Shown here piece after piece: positions 34,637 to 44,426 of a DNA stretch of 64,000 nt. Position 1 is the first letter of the stretch. Each line of letters opens with the position of its first letter. A program made the position numbers and the translations under genes. Below the pieces are notes generated by a model that saw nothing but the letters and a program-made list of their open reading frames with translations, did no database searches and had not been told where the DNA came from. Origin of the DNA: Ignavibacteria bacterium (GTDB lineage: Bacteria; Bacteroidota; Ignavibacteria; Tepidaquicellales; Tepidaquicellaceae); assembly GCA_041649015.1 (NCBI GenBank), contig JBAZNU010000003.1, positions 248,001 to 312,000 on the forward strand. Reading direction: 5' to 3'.

Positions 34637-35986
34637 TTAAAGCATTTCCTGCTCTACTGCTTCCAAGGCATCTTTACCTGAAAGGTTTTTCTTCTTCTTA
34701 TCCAATGCATCTGTTATTTTGCCGTAAATAAGAAGTGCAATTGCTGCTACAACACCGATTCCAGCAAAGTAAAACCAGATGTAATAAGCTTTGTCGTATG
34801 CGGTTGCAAGAAGTTCGGGTGCAACAGTTGCAGGGTCAGGACAGTATGCTGTCAGTAAATATCCCGATAATCCAAATCCTAATAATGACGATAGAAATGA
34901 ATGAAGATGCGAAAATCCGAGGTACAATCCTTCTTCTCCTTTTGGTGCTTGGAGAGAAAAGTATTCAAGATAACGCGGAGATATAAAGCATTCTGCAAGT
35001 CCCTGAAAAACAATACCGACTATTAACATTACTGTTATTGGATGTGCCGTAAACAAACCAAAGAATGAAACAGATGTTCCTGTGTATGTTTCAAGAAGAT
35101 AGCTCGATGCCATTGAAAGTGCTGATATCGGCATAAGAAACATTCCTACAGACATTGAATAAACTGCCCTAACTTTTCTCATTAGGTTAGTTATAAAATA
35201 AACAGAAACTACCACCACGAATGGGTTTACGTTTGCTATCCATTCAGGTGATGCCGCTTTGCCTACTGTTCTTAAAATATACTTTGGCATGGTTGCGTAA
35301 AGCTGATGCTGTATTATCCAGAACCCCGTAACAATAAGTATCAACGCTATCAGTCTTTTGTTTACAACTATTCTAATAAAACTGTCCCATACTTCTTTCA
35401 GTTTTTTTCCTTCGCCCGATAAGTCCGCATTTTTATATAGAAGAAATACTACTATAAGAGCAATGAGCGTCATAAGCCCTGCATACAAATTTACGTACAC
35501 AAGCCCTAATTCAAGCCTTAACGGATATGCAAACGTTTTGCCGAGAAACGCACCTATGTTTACCATACCGTAAAATATAGAAAATCCCTTTGCACGGTTT
35601 TCTTCAGTTGTCGTCTTTGCTATCGTTCCGGTTATTACAGACTTTATGAACGATCCGCCAAACATAACAATTGCAAGAGCCGGCAATACCATCACCTTAA
35701 ATGGAAATAAACCCAAAGCTGTATATCCAATCGTCAGTAATGAAAATGCAAGCAATATTGATTTCCTGAATCCAATCTTATCCGCATAAGCTCCCGCAAA
35801 CGGCGGTAAGAAATAAAGTCCCGCTGAAAACACACCGCCTATCCATGCTGCCCAGATATCGTCGTATCCTACTACTGTGGTAAGGTATAAAGTTATCGCT
35901 ATGAAAAATCCGTAATATGCTGCTCGCTCAAACAGCTCAACCGTGTTCGCAACCCAGAACTCTCTTGAATATTTAACTTTCGCCAT
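34637..35986 (-). CDS. POT/MFS-type transporter
   Basis: The 449-residue membrane protein has 12 predicted helices. The N-terminal NTVELFERAAYYGFFIAITL resembles the E-x-F-E-R-x-x-Y-Y-G signature of the proton-dependent oligopeptide transporter family. The MFS-type loop between helices 2 and 3 reads GAYADKIGFRKS. The substrate is unknown: peptides or related solutes are the family norm. It is shorter than many POT proteins and the family signature is relaxed, so a general MFS carrier is an alternative. It is divergently placed to the AlkD-like gene. Confidence 0.78.
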   Translation of the reverse strand: MAKVKYSREFWVANTVELFERAAYYGFFIAITLYLTTVVGYDDIWAAWIGGVFSAGLYFLPPFAGAYADKIGFRKSILLAFSLLTIGYTALGLFPFKVMVLPALAIVMFGGSFIKSVITGTIAKTTTEENRAKGFSIFYGMVNIGAFLGKTFAYPLRLELGLVYVNLYAGLMTLIALIVVFLLYKNADLSGEGKKLKEVWDSFIRIVVNKRLIALILIVTGFWIIQHQLYATMPKYILRTVGKAASPEWIANVNPFVVVVSVYFITNLMRKVRAVYSMSVGMFLMPISALSMASSYLLETYTGTSVSFFGLFTAHPITVMLIVGIVFQGLAECFISPRYLEYFSLQAPKGEEGLYLGFSHLHSFLSSLLGFGLSGYLLTAYCPDPATVAPELLATAYDKAYYIWFYFAGIGVVAAIALLIYGKITDALDKKKKNLSGKDALEAVEQEML

Positions 35987-36103
35987 TAATTAAGTTTAGT
36001 TATAATAATATAATAAGTTTTATGAAAAAAGCGTATTGAATTAAGACAACGAAATTGCTTTATGAATTTACTATTTTACATAATTAGTTTATTTACAGAG
36101 CGT

Positions 36104-36802
36104 ATGGATGGTTTGAATATTATTCTAAGTCAAATTAAAGCAAACGGAAATTCTACAAACCTAATAGGAATGCAGCGTTTCGGAATCCGTTTTGAAGAAG
36201 CTTTCGGATGCAGCATACCGTTTCTCAGAAGCCTTGCTAAACGCTACAGGAACAATCACGAACTCTCACTCAAACTATGGGAGACGGGTATACACGAAGC
36301 CCGCATAGTTGCTTTCCTTATTGAAAATCCGGAGATAGTCACAAAGCGACAGATGGAAAAATGGCTTAAGGACGTTAAATCATGGGATATCTGCGACGGC
36401 CTTTGTAGCAATCTGTTCAGAAAAACCAGATACGCTTTCGATAAAGCAATCGAATGGTCTTACAGAAAAAAGGAGTTTGAAAAACGTGCAGGATTTGTAA
36501 TGATGGCAGTTATGGCGGTTCATGACAAGACCCTCACGACGAGTGAGTTTGATTTATTCCTGAAAAGAATAAAAGAGGAATCTTACGATGAAAGAAATTT
36601 CGTGAAGAAGGCTGTAAACTGGGCGCTGAGGCAGATAGGCAAGAGGGATCACGAACTTTATGAGAAAGCAAAAGCCTGCGCTGAGGAAATAAAAATGCTT
36701 GATTCAAAGTCTGCGAGATGGATAGCCAGCGATGCATTGAGAGAATTCCGTACGGAAACGACTATGAAAGTTCTCGCGAGAAGGATGTTTAAACAAATAT
36801 AA
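36104..36802 (+). CDS. AlkD-like DNA alkylation repair protein
   Basis: The ATG at 36104 (MDGLNIILSQIKANG) is preferred to 36062, whose extra 14 residues are hydrophobic and unlike the family start. The 232-residue product is built of helical HEAT-like repeats, with VKSWDICDGLCSNLF near residue 104, corresponding to the family W-D-x-C-D, and ERNFVKKAVNWALRQIGKRD near 180, both hallmarks of AlkD. AlkD proteins excise bulky or positively charged alkylated bases without flipping them. Whether all catalytic residues are present cannot be settled here; the Trp-Asp pair is. The next gene is 9 bases on. Confidence 0.87.
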   Translation: MDGLNIILSQIKANGNSTNLIGMQRFGIRFEEAFGCSIPFLRSLAKRYRNNHELSLKLWETGIHEARIVAFLIENPEIVTKRQMEKWLKDVKSWDICDGLCSNLFRKTRYAFDKAIEWSYRKKEFEKRAGFVMMAVMAVHDKTLTTSEFDLFLKRIKEESYDERNFVKKAVNWALRQIGKRDHELYEKAKACAEEIKMLDSKSARWIASDALREFRTETTMKVLARRMFKQI

Positions 36803-36811
36803 TCCTAAAAA

Positions 36812-37498
36812 ATGAATAAATTTCTAAACAGGTTTGTTAATTTCTGGTATTCCGAAATCAGTCTTACGGTTTTCCTGATATCTATAATACTTCTAAACTT
36901 TTTGATTATTCCCGTTTCGGACAAATTTGATTCAGGTTCAATCATTGAAAAATCTCTTTATTTGTTAGTTATAATTTCCGGAGCTTCGGCTTTGACTGAA
37001 AACAAAGTTTTCAAATTTATTGTAACTGCATTTTCGGTTATGGCTTTCATTGTATGGATATTCAACAGAAATCATAATATACACCTGCTTAATATTGTTG
37101 ATGCATCATCGCAGATGTTGTTTTTCCTATTACTTTTGATACTGATTTTGATTCGAGTGTTTAAAGGAGGTATCTTTACAATGGAAAGGCTAGGCGGTGC
37201 CATAGCAGGATTTCTACTGACAGCAAACGTTTTCACGGCTGCCTATCAGATGATGAGCCTGATTTATGGTGACGGCGTATTTAATGTCAGTAACGTAAAC
37301 ATAGCAGGTCTAAACCATTTCAGTTTTATTACTATAACTACTGTCGGATACGGTGATATAACTCCAGTGCACCCATTTGTACGTTCTTTGAGCAACCTCG
37401 AGGCAGTTATCGGTCAGCTTTATCCTGCAGTACTTATTGCAAGACTGATATCGCTCAAACCTCAAAAGAAGCAAGGTGATAAAAATATAAATGTGTAA
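36812..37498 (+). CDS. Potassium-channel-like membrane protein
   Basis: The 228-residue product has five or six hydrophobic helices (about 20-40, 48-65, 70-88, 98-118, 128-150) and then a pore-loop filter TITTVGYGDITPVHPF near residues 175-190, with the TVGYGD selectivity sequence of K+ channels. A last helix follows the filter. No cytoplasmic RCK or cyclic-nucleotide domain is present, so gating is unclear. It may be cotranscribed with the AlkD-like gene. Confidence 0.85.
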   Translation: MNKFLNRFVNFWYSEISLTVFLISIILLNFLIIPVSDKFDSGSIIEKSLYLLVIISGASALTENKVFKFIVTAFSVMAFIVWIFNRNHNIHLLNIVDASSQMLFFLLLLILILIRVFKGGIFTMERLGGAIAGFLLTANVFTAAYQMMSLIYGDGVFNVSNVNIAGLNHFSFITITTVGYGDITPVHPFVRSLSNLEAVIGQLYPAVLIARLISLKPQKKQGDKNINV

Positions 37499-37513
37499 TG
37501 ATATTTTATACAA

Positions 37514-37544
37514 TTGAATTATATTCAATATTTCTATAAGTTTG
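37514..37544 (+). promoter_or_regulatory. Putative Bacteroidota-type promoter of the RND pump operon
   Basis: TAAGTTTG (37537-37544) matches the -7 consensus TAnnTTTG. TTG at 37514-37516 lies 20 bases before it, within the spacing known for the -33 element. It is 45 bases before the adaptor-protein start codon. Confidence 0.45.
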
Positions 37545-37589
37545 ATAAAATAATTTTATTTCCCTATTAAACAATAATTAGGAGCAAAA

Positions 37590-38756
37590 ATGATTTCAAG
37601 GATTTCCATTTTTCTTTTGTTGATAACAGCCCTTTTAATTTCTTCCTGCGGGAAAAAGGAAGTTACAGCACCCGTACCTCCAGAAATTAAATTCATTACA
37701 TCTATAGAAAAGGATGTTCCTGTTAAACAGGAATGGGTAGGACAAACACTCGGTGCGGAGGATATTGAAGTTCGGGCACGAGTTGACGGCTTTATAACAG
37801 GAATTTATTTTACGGAAGGCACTCAGGTCTCGCAGGGTGCGTTGTTGTACACAATCGATACTCCTGACCTTCGGCAAAGAGTGGCTGAAGCGGAAGGAAA
37901 TCTTGCAGCTGCGCAAACTATGCTCGTTCAGGCAGAATCTGACGTTTTGCGTTATACACCTCTTGCAGAAAAAGGAGCAGTGAGCACCCGACAGCTTGAA
38001 ATAGCAGTAGCAACAAGAGACGCCCGTCTCGGAGATGTTGAATCTGCAGAAGCCTCTTTGAAGCTTGCGAAGATTAATCTTGGGTATTCCAGCATAACGT
38101 CGCCAATTTCGGGAATAATAGGCATTACGAATCTTAAAATAGGTGATTACGTCAGTAAACTCACGACCGGACCGCTTAATACAGTATCGAACGTTGACCC
38201 GATTCTCGTCAGGTTTTCAATCAGTGAACAGGAGTACATCGCTCTTACGAAAAGATATATGGAAAAGGCAAAGAATCCCAGCATCAGCAGGGAAGAAGCC
38301 AAATCGATTCTTGAAATGATTCTGGCTGATGGTTCGACTTATAATTATACAGGTACGATTAATGTTTTACAAAGACAGATTGACCCTTCAACGGGAACGC
38401 TGATGCTGCAGGGTACTTTCCCAAATCCCGATAAGGTTATAAGACCCGGACAGTATGCAAAAATAAGAACTATAGTAAGCGTGCTGAAGAGTGCAGTAGT
38501 TGTACCTACTAAGTGTATTTTTGAGTTGCAGGGAATGCATCAGGCATATGTGGTGAATGCACAGGGTTTAACGGAAATAAGAACACTAAAAATCATTACA
38601 AAGATTGGACAGCTGGCTGTAATCGGGTCCGGGATAAAAGTAAACGAGAAAGTTATATCAGAGGGTATTTTAAAAGTCAAACCCGGCATACCTGTAAAGC
38701 CTCTTGATGCAAACACAGAGCTCGATTCTTTAATCATTAAGGAAGGGCTTAAATAA
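37590..38756 (+). CDS. acrA: RND efflux periplasmic adaptor lipoprotein
   Basis: The 388-residue membrane-fusion protein has a lipoprotein signal ending LLISSC (Cys20). It contains the barrel-sandwich/lipoyl halves (GAEDIEVRARVDGFITGIYF, about 55-75; SITSPISGIIGITNLKIGDY, about 170-190), the coiled-coil hairpin between them (about 90-155) and the beta-barrel with GTLMLQGTFPNPDKVIRPGQ near 270. It bridges the inner-membrane RND pump to the outer-membrane channel. Its last base overlaps the pump start (ATG overlapping TAA). Substrates of this HAE1-type pump are probably hydrophobic compounds, unproven. Confidence 0.93.
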   Translation: MISRISIFLLLITALLISSCGKKEVTAPVPPEIKFITSIEKDVPVKQEWVGQTLGAEDIEVRARVDGFITGIYFTEGTQVSQGALLYTIDTPDLRQRVAEAEGNLAAAQTMLVQAESDVLRYTPLAEKGAVSTRQLEIAVATRDARLGDVESAEASLKLAKINLGYSSITSPISGIIGITNLKIGDYVSKLTTGPLNTVSNVDPILVRFSISEQEYIALTKRYMEKAKNPSISREEAKSILEMILADGSTYNYTGTINVLQRQIDPSTGTLMLQGTFPNPDKVIRPGQYAKIRTIVSVLKSAVVVPTKCIFELQGMHQAYVVNAQGLTEIRTLKIITKIGQLAVIGSGIKVNEKVISEGILKVKPGIPVKPLDANTELDSLIIKEGLK

Positions 38757-41700
38757 TGTCGAAATTTTTTGTTAACCGGCCTATTGTTGCTATGGTTATT
38801 TCCATAGTGCTTGTGCTCGTGGGAATAATCGTTATGAAAAGTCTGCCGATTTCTCAATACCCGGACATAGTACCGCCGAATATAAACGTATCTACAACAT
38901 ATACAGGCGCTTCATCTGTTGATATAGAACAGTCCGTTGCAACTCCGCTTGAGCAGCAGATAAACGGTGTAGAGAACATGATTTACCTGAAGTCAATAAA
39001 TGCCGGCGACGGTACGATGACTCTGCAGGTTACTTTTGATGTCGGCTCTGACCTTGATAATTCAAACGTTCTTACTCAGAACCGTGTATCTCAGGCAACT
39101 TCATTTCTGCCGAATTCAGTGAAACAATATGGTGTAGTTATAAAAAAGTCACTTGTGTTTCCTCTTTTGCTGTTCTCTTTAACTTCAAAGGAAGGAAAGT
39201 TCGATAATGCATTCCTCTCAAACTATGCAGCAATAAATATAATCGATGAGCTTAGCCGTACGAATGGCGTTGGTGATGTTCGTGTATTCGGGGGGAGTGA
39301 CTATTCGATGAGAATATGGCTTAAACCCGATATGCTCGGAAAGATGGGTATTACTATAACCGATATTACAAATGCCATTCAGGAGCAGAATGTAATTTCT
39401 CCGGCGGGACAGATTGGTGCCGCACCCGCTCCTCCGGGAACAGATTTTACTTATACTGTTAGGACTAAAGGGAGGCTTTTAAACGAAGAAGAGTTTGGAA
39501 AAATAATTATTAAAACTCATCCTGACGGTTCCCAGCTTTTTCTTAAGGATATAGCACGTATTGAGCTTGGTTCGTTGATTTACAGCATACAGGGAAGGAA
39601 CAACGGAAACAATGCCGCTGTTATTGCCGTCTATCAGCTTCCCGGCTCGAATGCACTGCAGGTTGCCGAAGATGTGAAGAAAGTTGTCGAAAACGCTGCA
39701 AAAATTTTTCCCCCCGGTATAGAATACGATGTTTCGCTCGACACAACCCTGCCCGTTGAAGAAAGTATAGCTGAAATTGTTGATACACTTTTTGAAGCAG
39801 TACTTCTTGTTATTCTGGTCGTGTTTGTGTTTTTACAGAACTGGAGAGCAACCCTTATTCCTTTAATCACCGTTCCTGTTTCGCTCGTGGCAACCTTTAT
39901 AATGTTTCCTCTGCTGGGATTTTCAATCAATACTCTTTCCTTGCTCGGGATGGTGCTTGCGATTGGTATTGTTGTTGACGACGCTATTGTTGTCGTTGAA
40001 GCTGTTATGCACCACATTGAGCAGGGCTTATCGCCGAAAGAAGCTACGCTTAAAGCAATGTCGGAAGTAACGAGCCCTGTCATAGCAATAGCTCTCATAC
40101 TTGCTGCTGTGTTTATTCCCGTTGCATTCATGGGAGGTATAACCGGAAGCCTCTATCAGCAGTTTGCTGTAACAATAGCAATCTCTGTTCTGTTCTCGGC
40201 ATTCAACGCTCTTACTCTCAGTCCTGCGCTCGCTGCAATGCTTTTGAAACCCAAAGGCGGAAAGAAATCTCCGCTTGACAAATTCTATGTTTGGTTTAAT
40301 AATAGGTTTAGCAGCTTTACGAACGGTTATATGTCGCTGACAGCAGTACTCGTAAGAAAAACAATCCGCTCTGTTTTATTCATAGGTATTATAATTGTTC
40401 TTCTACTTGTTTTATTCAAAGCAGTGCCCACAGGATTTGTTCCGGAGGAAGATAACGGTTATTTTATGGCAAGCGTGATTCTTCCCGATGCGAGCTCAAT
40501 ACAGAGAACTGATCAAGTCTGCAAGAAGGTTGAAAAGATTTTTGCGGAAACACAGGTTATTGATAATTATACGACAGTTGTCGGGTATAACTTTATATCA
40601 GGTGTAACGGGCAGCAATGTAGGCGGATTTTTTATAGCTATGAAGCCTTGGAGCGAAAGGACCGGAGACGGTGAAACTTCTTTCGAAATAATCCAAATGC
40701 TTAATAAACGGCTTGCAAATGAGATACCCGAGGCGGTAGCGTTCGTTTTTGGTCCTCCCGCTATTCAGGGACTCGGAACAGGTTCGGGATTCTCTTTTAT
40801 GCTTCAGGATAAGAGCGGAAACACTCCCGAAGAACTGTTTATGATGACGCAGAAGTTTATGGCTGCTGCAAAACAAAGGCCTGAGATTGGTTCGATTACT
40901 TCATTCTACCGTTCTAACGTTCCTCAGATATATGCAGATATTAATCTTGATAAAGTACTAAAACAGGGAATTGATATCGGGTCTGTTAATCAAACGCTCG
41001 GCACTTTTCTTGGTTCGAGTTATATTAACGATTTTAACAAGTTCGGAAGAGTCTATCGTGTTTATCTTTCAACCGAAGGAGAATACAGGGATGCTTTAAG
41101 TGATTTCGGTCAATTCTTTGTTAAGAATAATAAAGGCGATATGGTACCGCTAAGTTCAATTGTTTCAATTAAAAATGTTACCGGTCCCGACTTTACAAAC
41201 AGGTTTAATCTTTACAGAAGCGCCCAGATGACGGGTGTCCCGGGGGAGGGGTACTCGTCGGGAGAATGTCTGAATGCTCTAAAGGAAGTTGCTGCGCAAG
41301 TCCTACCGACAGGATGGGGCTACGACTGGTCTGATATGTCTTATCAGGAAGAAAAAGCTGCGGGAACGGGCGCGACTGTTTTCGTACTTGCTCTTGTTCT
41401 GGTATTTTTAATACTTGCTGCTCAGTATGAAAGCTGGTCACTTCCCATGAGTGTTCTGCTCGGTACACCGTTCGCAATTTTTGGAGCCATGCTCGGACTG
41501 TGGATTTCGAGATTCTTTAGCGAATCATACGTAAATAATATATATGCGCAAATAGGTTTTGTTACCCTAATCGGTCTCGCAGCAAAGAATGCTATTCTTA
41601 TCGTCGAGTTTGCAAAGGAAAGAAGAGAAAAAGGCGAGCCGATTATTCAATCTGCACTTGAAGCAGCACAACTAAGGCTACGTCCGATTTTAATGACATC

Positions 41701-41944
41701 ATTTGCATTTATACTTGGTGTTGTACCTCTCGTCCGTGCTGCCGGTGCTGGTGCTGAAGCCAGAAAGGTGATGGGTATGGCGGTGTTTTCAGGATTGCTT
41801 GTTGCAACATCGCTTGCAATTTTTCTCATTCCGTCATTATTCGTTATGGTTGAGAAGTATTTTGTTAGAGAGAAGAAATCGGATACTAATCAGGATGTCT
41901 TTTTGCCTCCGCCGGAGATAACAGACAAGAAAGGGGATGAATAA
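38756..41944 (+). CDS. acrB: RND multidrug-type efflux pump, HAE1/AcrB family
   Basis: The 1062-residue pump starts MSKFFVNRPIVAMVISIVLV, the family N terminus, and has 12 transmembrane helices in the AcrB arrangement with two large periplasmic loops. Helix 4 carries GIVVDDAIVVVEAV with the proton-relay Asp-Asp pair. The C-terminal half has AKNAILIVEFAKERREKGE. The SPAxxAMLLKPK and FVPEEDNGYF stretches are also typical. It uses the proton gradient to move drugs, bile-like or other amphiphiles from the periplasm. The operon order adaptor-pump-channel is standard and all three genes are intact. Confidence 0.95.
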   Translation: MSKFFVNRPIVAMVISIVLVLVGIIVMKSLPISQYPDIVPPNINVSTTYTGASSVDIEQSVATPLEQQINGVENMIYLKSINAGDGTMTLQVTFDVGSDLDNSNVLTQNRVSQATSFLPNSVKQYGVVIKKSLVFPLLLFSLTSKEGKFDNAFLSNYAAINIIDELSRTNGVGDVRVFGGSDYSMRIWLKPDMLGKMGITITDITNAIQEQNVISPAGQIGAAPAPPGTDFTYTVRTKGRLLNEEEFGKIIIKTHPDGSQLFLKDIARIELGSLIYSIQGRNNGNNAAVIAVYQLPGSNALQVAEDVKKVVENAAKIFPPGIEYDVSLDTTLPVEESIAEIVDTLFEAVLLVILVVFVFLQNWRATLIPLITVPVSLVATFIMFPLLGFSINTLSLLGMVLAIGIVVDDAIVVVEAVMHHIEQGLSPKEATLKAMSEVTSPVIAIALILAAVFIPVAFMGGITGSLYQQFAVTIAISVLFSAFNALTLSPALAAMLLKPKGGKKSPLDKFYVWFNNRFSSFTNGYMSLTAVLVRKTIRSVLFIGIIIVLLLVLFKAVPTGFVPEEDNGYFMASVILPDASSIQRTDQVCKKVEKIFAETQVIDNYTTVVGYNFISGVTGSNVGGFFIAMKPWSERTGDGETSFEIIQMLNKRLANEIPEAVAFVFGPPAIQGLGTGSGFSFMLQDKSGNTPEELFMMTQKFMAAAKQRPEIGSITSFYRSNVPQIYADINLDKVLKQGIDIGSVNQTLGTFLGSSYINDFNKFGRVYRVYLSTEGEYRDALSDFGQFFVKNNKGDMVPLSSIVSIKNVTGPDFTNRFNLYRSAQMTGVPGEGYSSGECLNALKEVAAQVLPTGWGYDWSDMSYQEEKAAGTGATVFVLALVLVFLILAAQYESWSLPMSVLLGTPFAIFGAMLGLWISRFFSESYVNNIYAQIGFVTLIGLAAKNAILIVEFAKERREKGEPIIQSALEAAQLRLRPILMTSFAFILGVVPLVRAAGAGAEARKVMGMAVFSGLLVATSLAIFLIPSLFVMVEKYFVREKKSDTNQDVFLPPPEITDKKGDE

Positions 41945-43364
41945 TATGAAAAAATATATAATAATATTATTCCTTGTGATTATAGGCGGATGTTCGGTTG
42001 GTCCTGACTATCAGAAACCCGATCTGGATATACCAAAAGGTTTTTTCAGCGACGATTCTATAAAGATAAAGGACAGCCTTTCCTTAGCGGTTGCAGATAC
42101 TTCGTGGTGGTCTTTATTCAATGATCCGAAACTGACAGAGCTGATTAATACGGCCATAAAAGAAAATTCTGATATTCTTATGGCATCTGCACGTATTGAG
42201 CAGTATCTCGGGCTTTACGGAGTTTCAAAGGCAGATATGTATCCACAAATCAATGGGCAGTTATCGGGAAAATACGGACAGAATTCTTCTGTAAACACTG
42301 GCACGGACATGAATCCAAAAAGAGCCACTTTTAATATCGGTATTTCTGCCGATTGGGAGATTGACCTGTGGGGAAAGATACGCCGTTCGAATGAATCCGC
42401 AAGGGCAGAGCTGCTCGCTGCCGAAGAATCAAAAAGGGGAATTGTGTTGTATATTGCCTCTCAGGTTGCTTTGTCTTACATCGATTTGCTTGCACTTAAA
42501 GCACAACTTCAGATTACAAAAAATACAATTGATTCAAGAGAGTATTCGCTTTTTCTTTTCAGACTGAGAAGGGCGCAGGGTGACTTATCTGACCTTGAAC
42601 TTGCTCAGCTGGAGTCTGAATACTGGACAGCACGAGCGAAACTCCCGCAGATTGAAAAAAGTATCGTTCAGGTTGAAACAGCCATAAGTGTTCTGATTGG
42701 GAAGAATCCGCAGAGGATTGATACTGATAATCTTCTTGACAGTCTTTCCGTACCCGATGTGCCGTCAGGAATTCCTTCAAAGGTTCTTGAAAGAAGACCT
42801 GACATAAGACAGGCAGAGCAGAAGCTCATTTCTGCTAATGCTAAGATTGGTGTTGTGAAAGCAATGTATTATCCGAGTATTTCATTAAGCGGTTTACTCG
42901 GTCTTGCGAGTAATGACCTGACCACAATACTTGATCCCTCAGCTTATTTATGGAATGTTGCAGGCAATATTACCGCTCCTATTTTTACGGGAGGAAAAAT
43001 ATCAAGTCAGGTTGAAGTTGCAGAAGCAGTAAAAAAAGAACTACTTCAGTCGTATATATCCACAGTTAGAAATGCATTCAGAGAATCGGAGAATGCTTTT
43101 TCCGACAGGGTTTTTACACAGGAACAGCTTGAACTCGAGGCTAAGATGGTAGAATCACTCGAGCTGTACAAAAGTCTTGCTGATATGAGATACAACGAAG
43201 GGGTTTCGAGCTATCTTGAAGTGCTTGATGCAGAAAGGTCACTGTTTTCCGCTCAGCTTGAATATGTCAATACAAAATCTATATTGTACAAAAGTATTGT
43301 GAATATTTACAAAGTTCTTGCAGGCGGATGGGTTGACAAATTAAACGATAATACCGTGAAATGA
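41937..43364 (+). CDS. RND outer-membrane channel lipoprotein (NodT/OprM type)
   Basis: The 475-residue product has the TolC-family architecture of two repeats of helical hairpin and beta-strands. If translation begins at 41946 (MKKYIIILFLVIIGGCSVGP) it is a lipoprotein with Cys16, matching OprM/NodT; the 41937 ATG overlaps the pump gene and adds three residues. Features include PDYQKPD near the start, WEIDLWGKIRRSNESARAEL near 140 and RPDIRQAEQKL near 285, all typical. It completes the tripartite pump. A palindromic hairpin follows at 43405. Confidence 0.92.
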   Translation: MNNMKKYIIILFLVIIGGCSVGPDYQKPDLDIPKGFFSDDSIKIKDSLSLAVADTSWWSLFNDPKLTELINTAIKENSDILMASARIEQYLGLYGVSKADMYPQINGQLSGKYGQNSSVNTGTDMNPKRATFNIGISADWEIDLWGKIRRSNESARAELLAAEESKRGIVLYIASQVALSYIDLLALKAQLQITKNTIDSREYSLFLFRLRRAQGDLSDLELAQLESEYWTARAKLPQIEKSIVQVETAISVLIGKNPQRIDTDNLLDSLSVPDVPSGIPSKVLERRPDIRQAEQKLISANAKIGVVKAMYYPSISLSGLLGLASNDLTTILDPSAYLWNVAGNITAPIFTGGKISSQVEVAEAVKKELLQSYISTVRNAFRESENAFSDRVFTQEQLELEAKMVESLELYKSLADMRYNEGVSSYLEVLDAERSLFSAQLEYVNTKSILYKSIVNIYKVLAGGWVDKLNDNTVK

Positions 43365-43404
43365 TTAGAGATATAAATAAAATAAATTAGAAATTTTTAT
43401 TTCC

Positions 43405-43429
43405 CTTCCCAGGCTCAGCTTGGGAAGGG
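43405..43429. repeat. Palindromic hairpin between convergent genes
   Basis: CCTTCCCAGGC and GCTTGGGAAGG form a strong stem. It shares the TTCCCAGGC...GGGAA design with the REP-like repeats in and near the kinase gene (8882, 9772, 12016) but lacks their GAACGAGG end. It may double as a terminator between the pump and fucose genes, though no good T-run follows on either strand. Confidence 0.55.
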
Positions 43430-43489
43430 TGTTTATAAATTCTCTATCTGTTTTATTATGATATTTTGTTCTTTGTAGTAAATTTTTGC

Positions 43490-44419
43490 TTAAATGCCAA
43501 AATCATTTCTTAGTATCTGTCTTGCCCCTTCTTCAAATGTCCTTGGTTTAAAGTCCGGCATTATCTTTTTCAGTCTTTGAATGTCAGTAAGTTTTTGATA
43601 CATCCCGTCTGGTTTTGATGTATCCCAATTTATTGATCCTTCATAACCAACTAAATTTTTCGTAATACCAATGTATTCGGATATTGAGAGATCAGTTCCT
43701 GTACCGATGTTTACTATTTCTGAACTGTTGTAGTTTTCCATTAAAAACACTAATCCATTCGCACAATCATCAACATGAAGAGCCTCTCTTCTTGGTTTTC
43801 CCGTTCCCCAGAATGTTGGAACAATATTTTCTTTCTTCGCCATAACTAACTTTTTTATCATAGCAGCTATAAAATGACTGTTGTTTAAGTCGTAATTATC
43901 TTTTGGTCCGTACATGTTTGTAGGCATTATTTCCAGAGTATTTAAACCATACTGGTCCCTGTATAGCTGGCATGCAATTACCCCCATTCCTTTTGCAATC
44001 GCATAACCTTTATTTGTTTCTTCGAGAGGACCTGCCATAAACCGTGATTCATTAATAGGTTGCGGATTTTCTTTCGGGTAGATACACGTCGAACCAGTGA
44101 ATAGCACTTTAGTTTTGGGAGAATGATTCTTAACTGATTCAAGAGTATAAAGTATCATTAGAGCATTCTGATATAAAAAGTCAGCCTGTCTTGAATTGTT
44201 TGCAAGAATGCCTCCAACAAGTCCTGCTACCATGAATAAATATTCAGGTTGCATGTTTATCATAAAATCATCTACCATCTGTTTGTTAAGAAGGTCAAAC
44301 TCAGTATCTTTTGAAACAGCATAAACATTTTCATATCCTTTACTCTTTAAATTCCTTACGACTGCACTTCCGAGCATTCCCGTTCCGCCGAATACAACTA
44401 TTTTAGATTTTTTATCCAT
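43490..44419 (-). CDS. fcl: GDP-L-fucose synthase
   Basis: The 309-residue extended SDR enzyme converts GDP-4-keto-6-deoxy-D-mannose to GDP-L-fucose (epimerase-reductase). It has the NADP motif GGTGMLGSAV (residues 11-20), the catalytic set Ser110 and Cys112 in TGSTCIYP, Tyr139 and Lys143 in GYAIAK, PTNMYGPKDNYD near 175, and the GDP-binding end GKPRREALHVDD and KPDGMYQK. All are typical. It lies seven bases behind the aldehyde dehydrogenase gene, so the two are cotranscribed, though no shared pathway is evident beyond a possible deoxy-sugar theme. GDP-mannose dehydratase is not in the window. Confidence 0.9.
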   Translation of the reverse strand: MDKKSKIVVFGGTGMLGSAVVRNLKSKGYENVYAVSKDTEFDLLNKQMVDDFMINMQPEYLFMVAGLVGGILANNSRQADFLYQNALMILYTLESVKNHSPKTKVLFTGSTCIYPKENPQPINESRFMAGPLEETNKGYAIAKGMGVIACQLYRDQYGLNTLEIMPTNMYGPKDNYDLNNSHFIAAMIKKLVMAKKENIVPTFWGTGKPRREALHVDDCANGLVFLMENYNSSEIVNIGTGTDLSISEYIGITKNLVGYEGSINWDTSKPDGMYQKLTDIQRLKKIMPDFKPRTFEEGARQILRNDFGI

Positions 44420-44426
44420 TTTATGA

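Noticed and set aside
39634..40131. 165-codon antisense frame within the RND pump gene
   Set aside because: Shadow of acrB; Thr/Ser-rich low-complexity translation.
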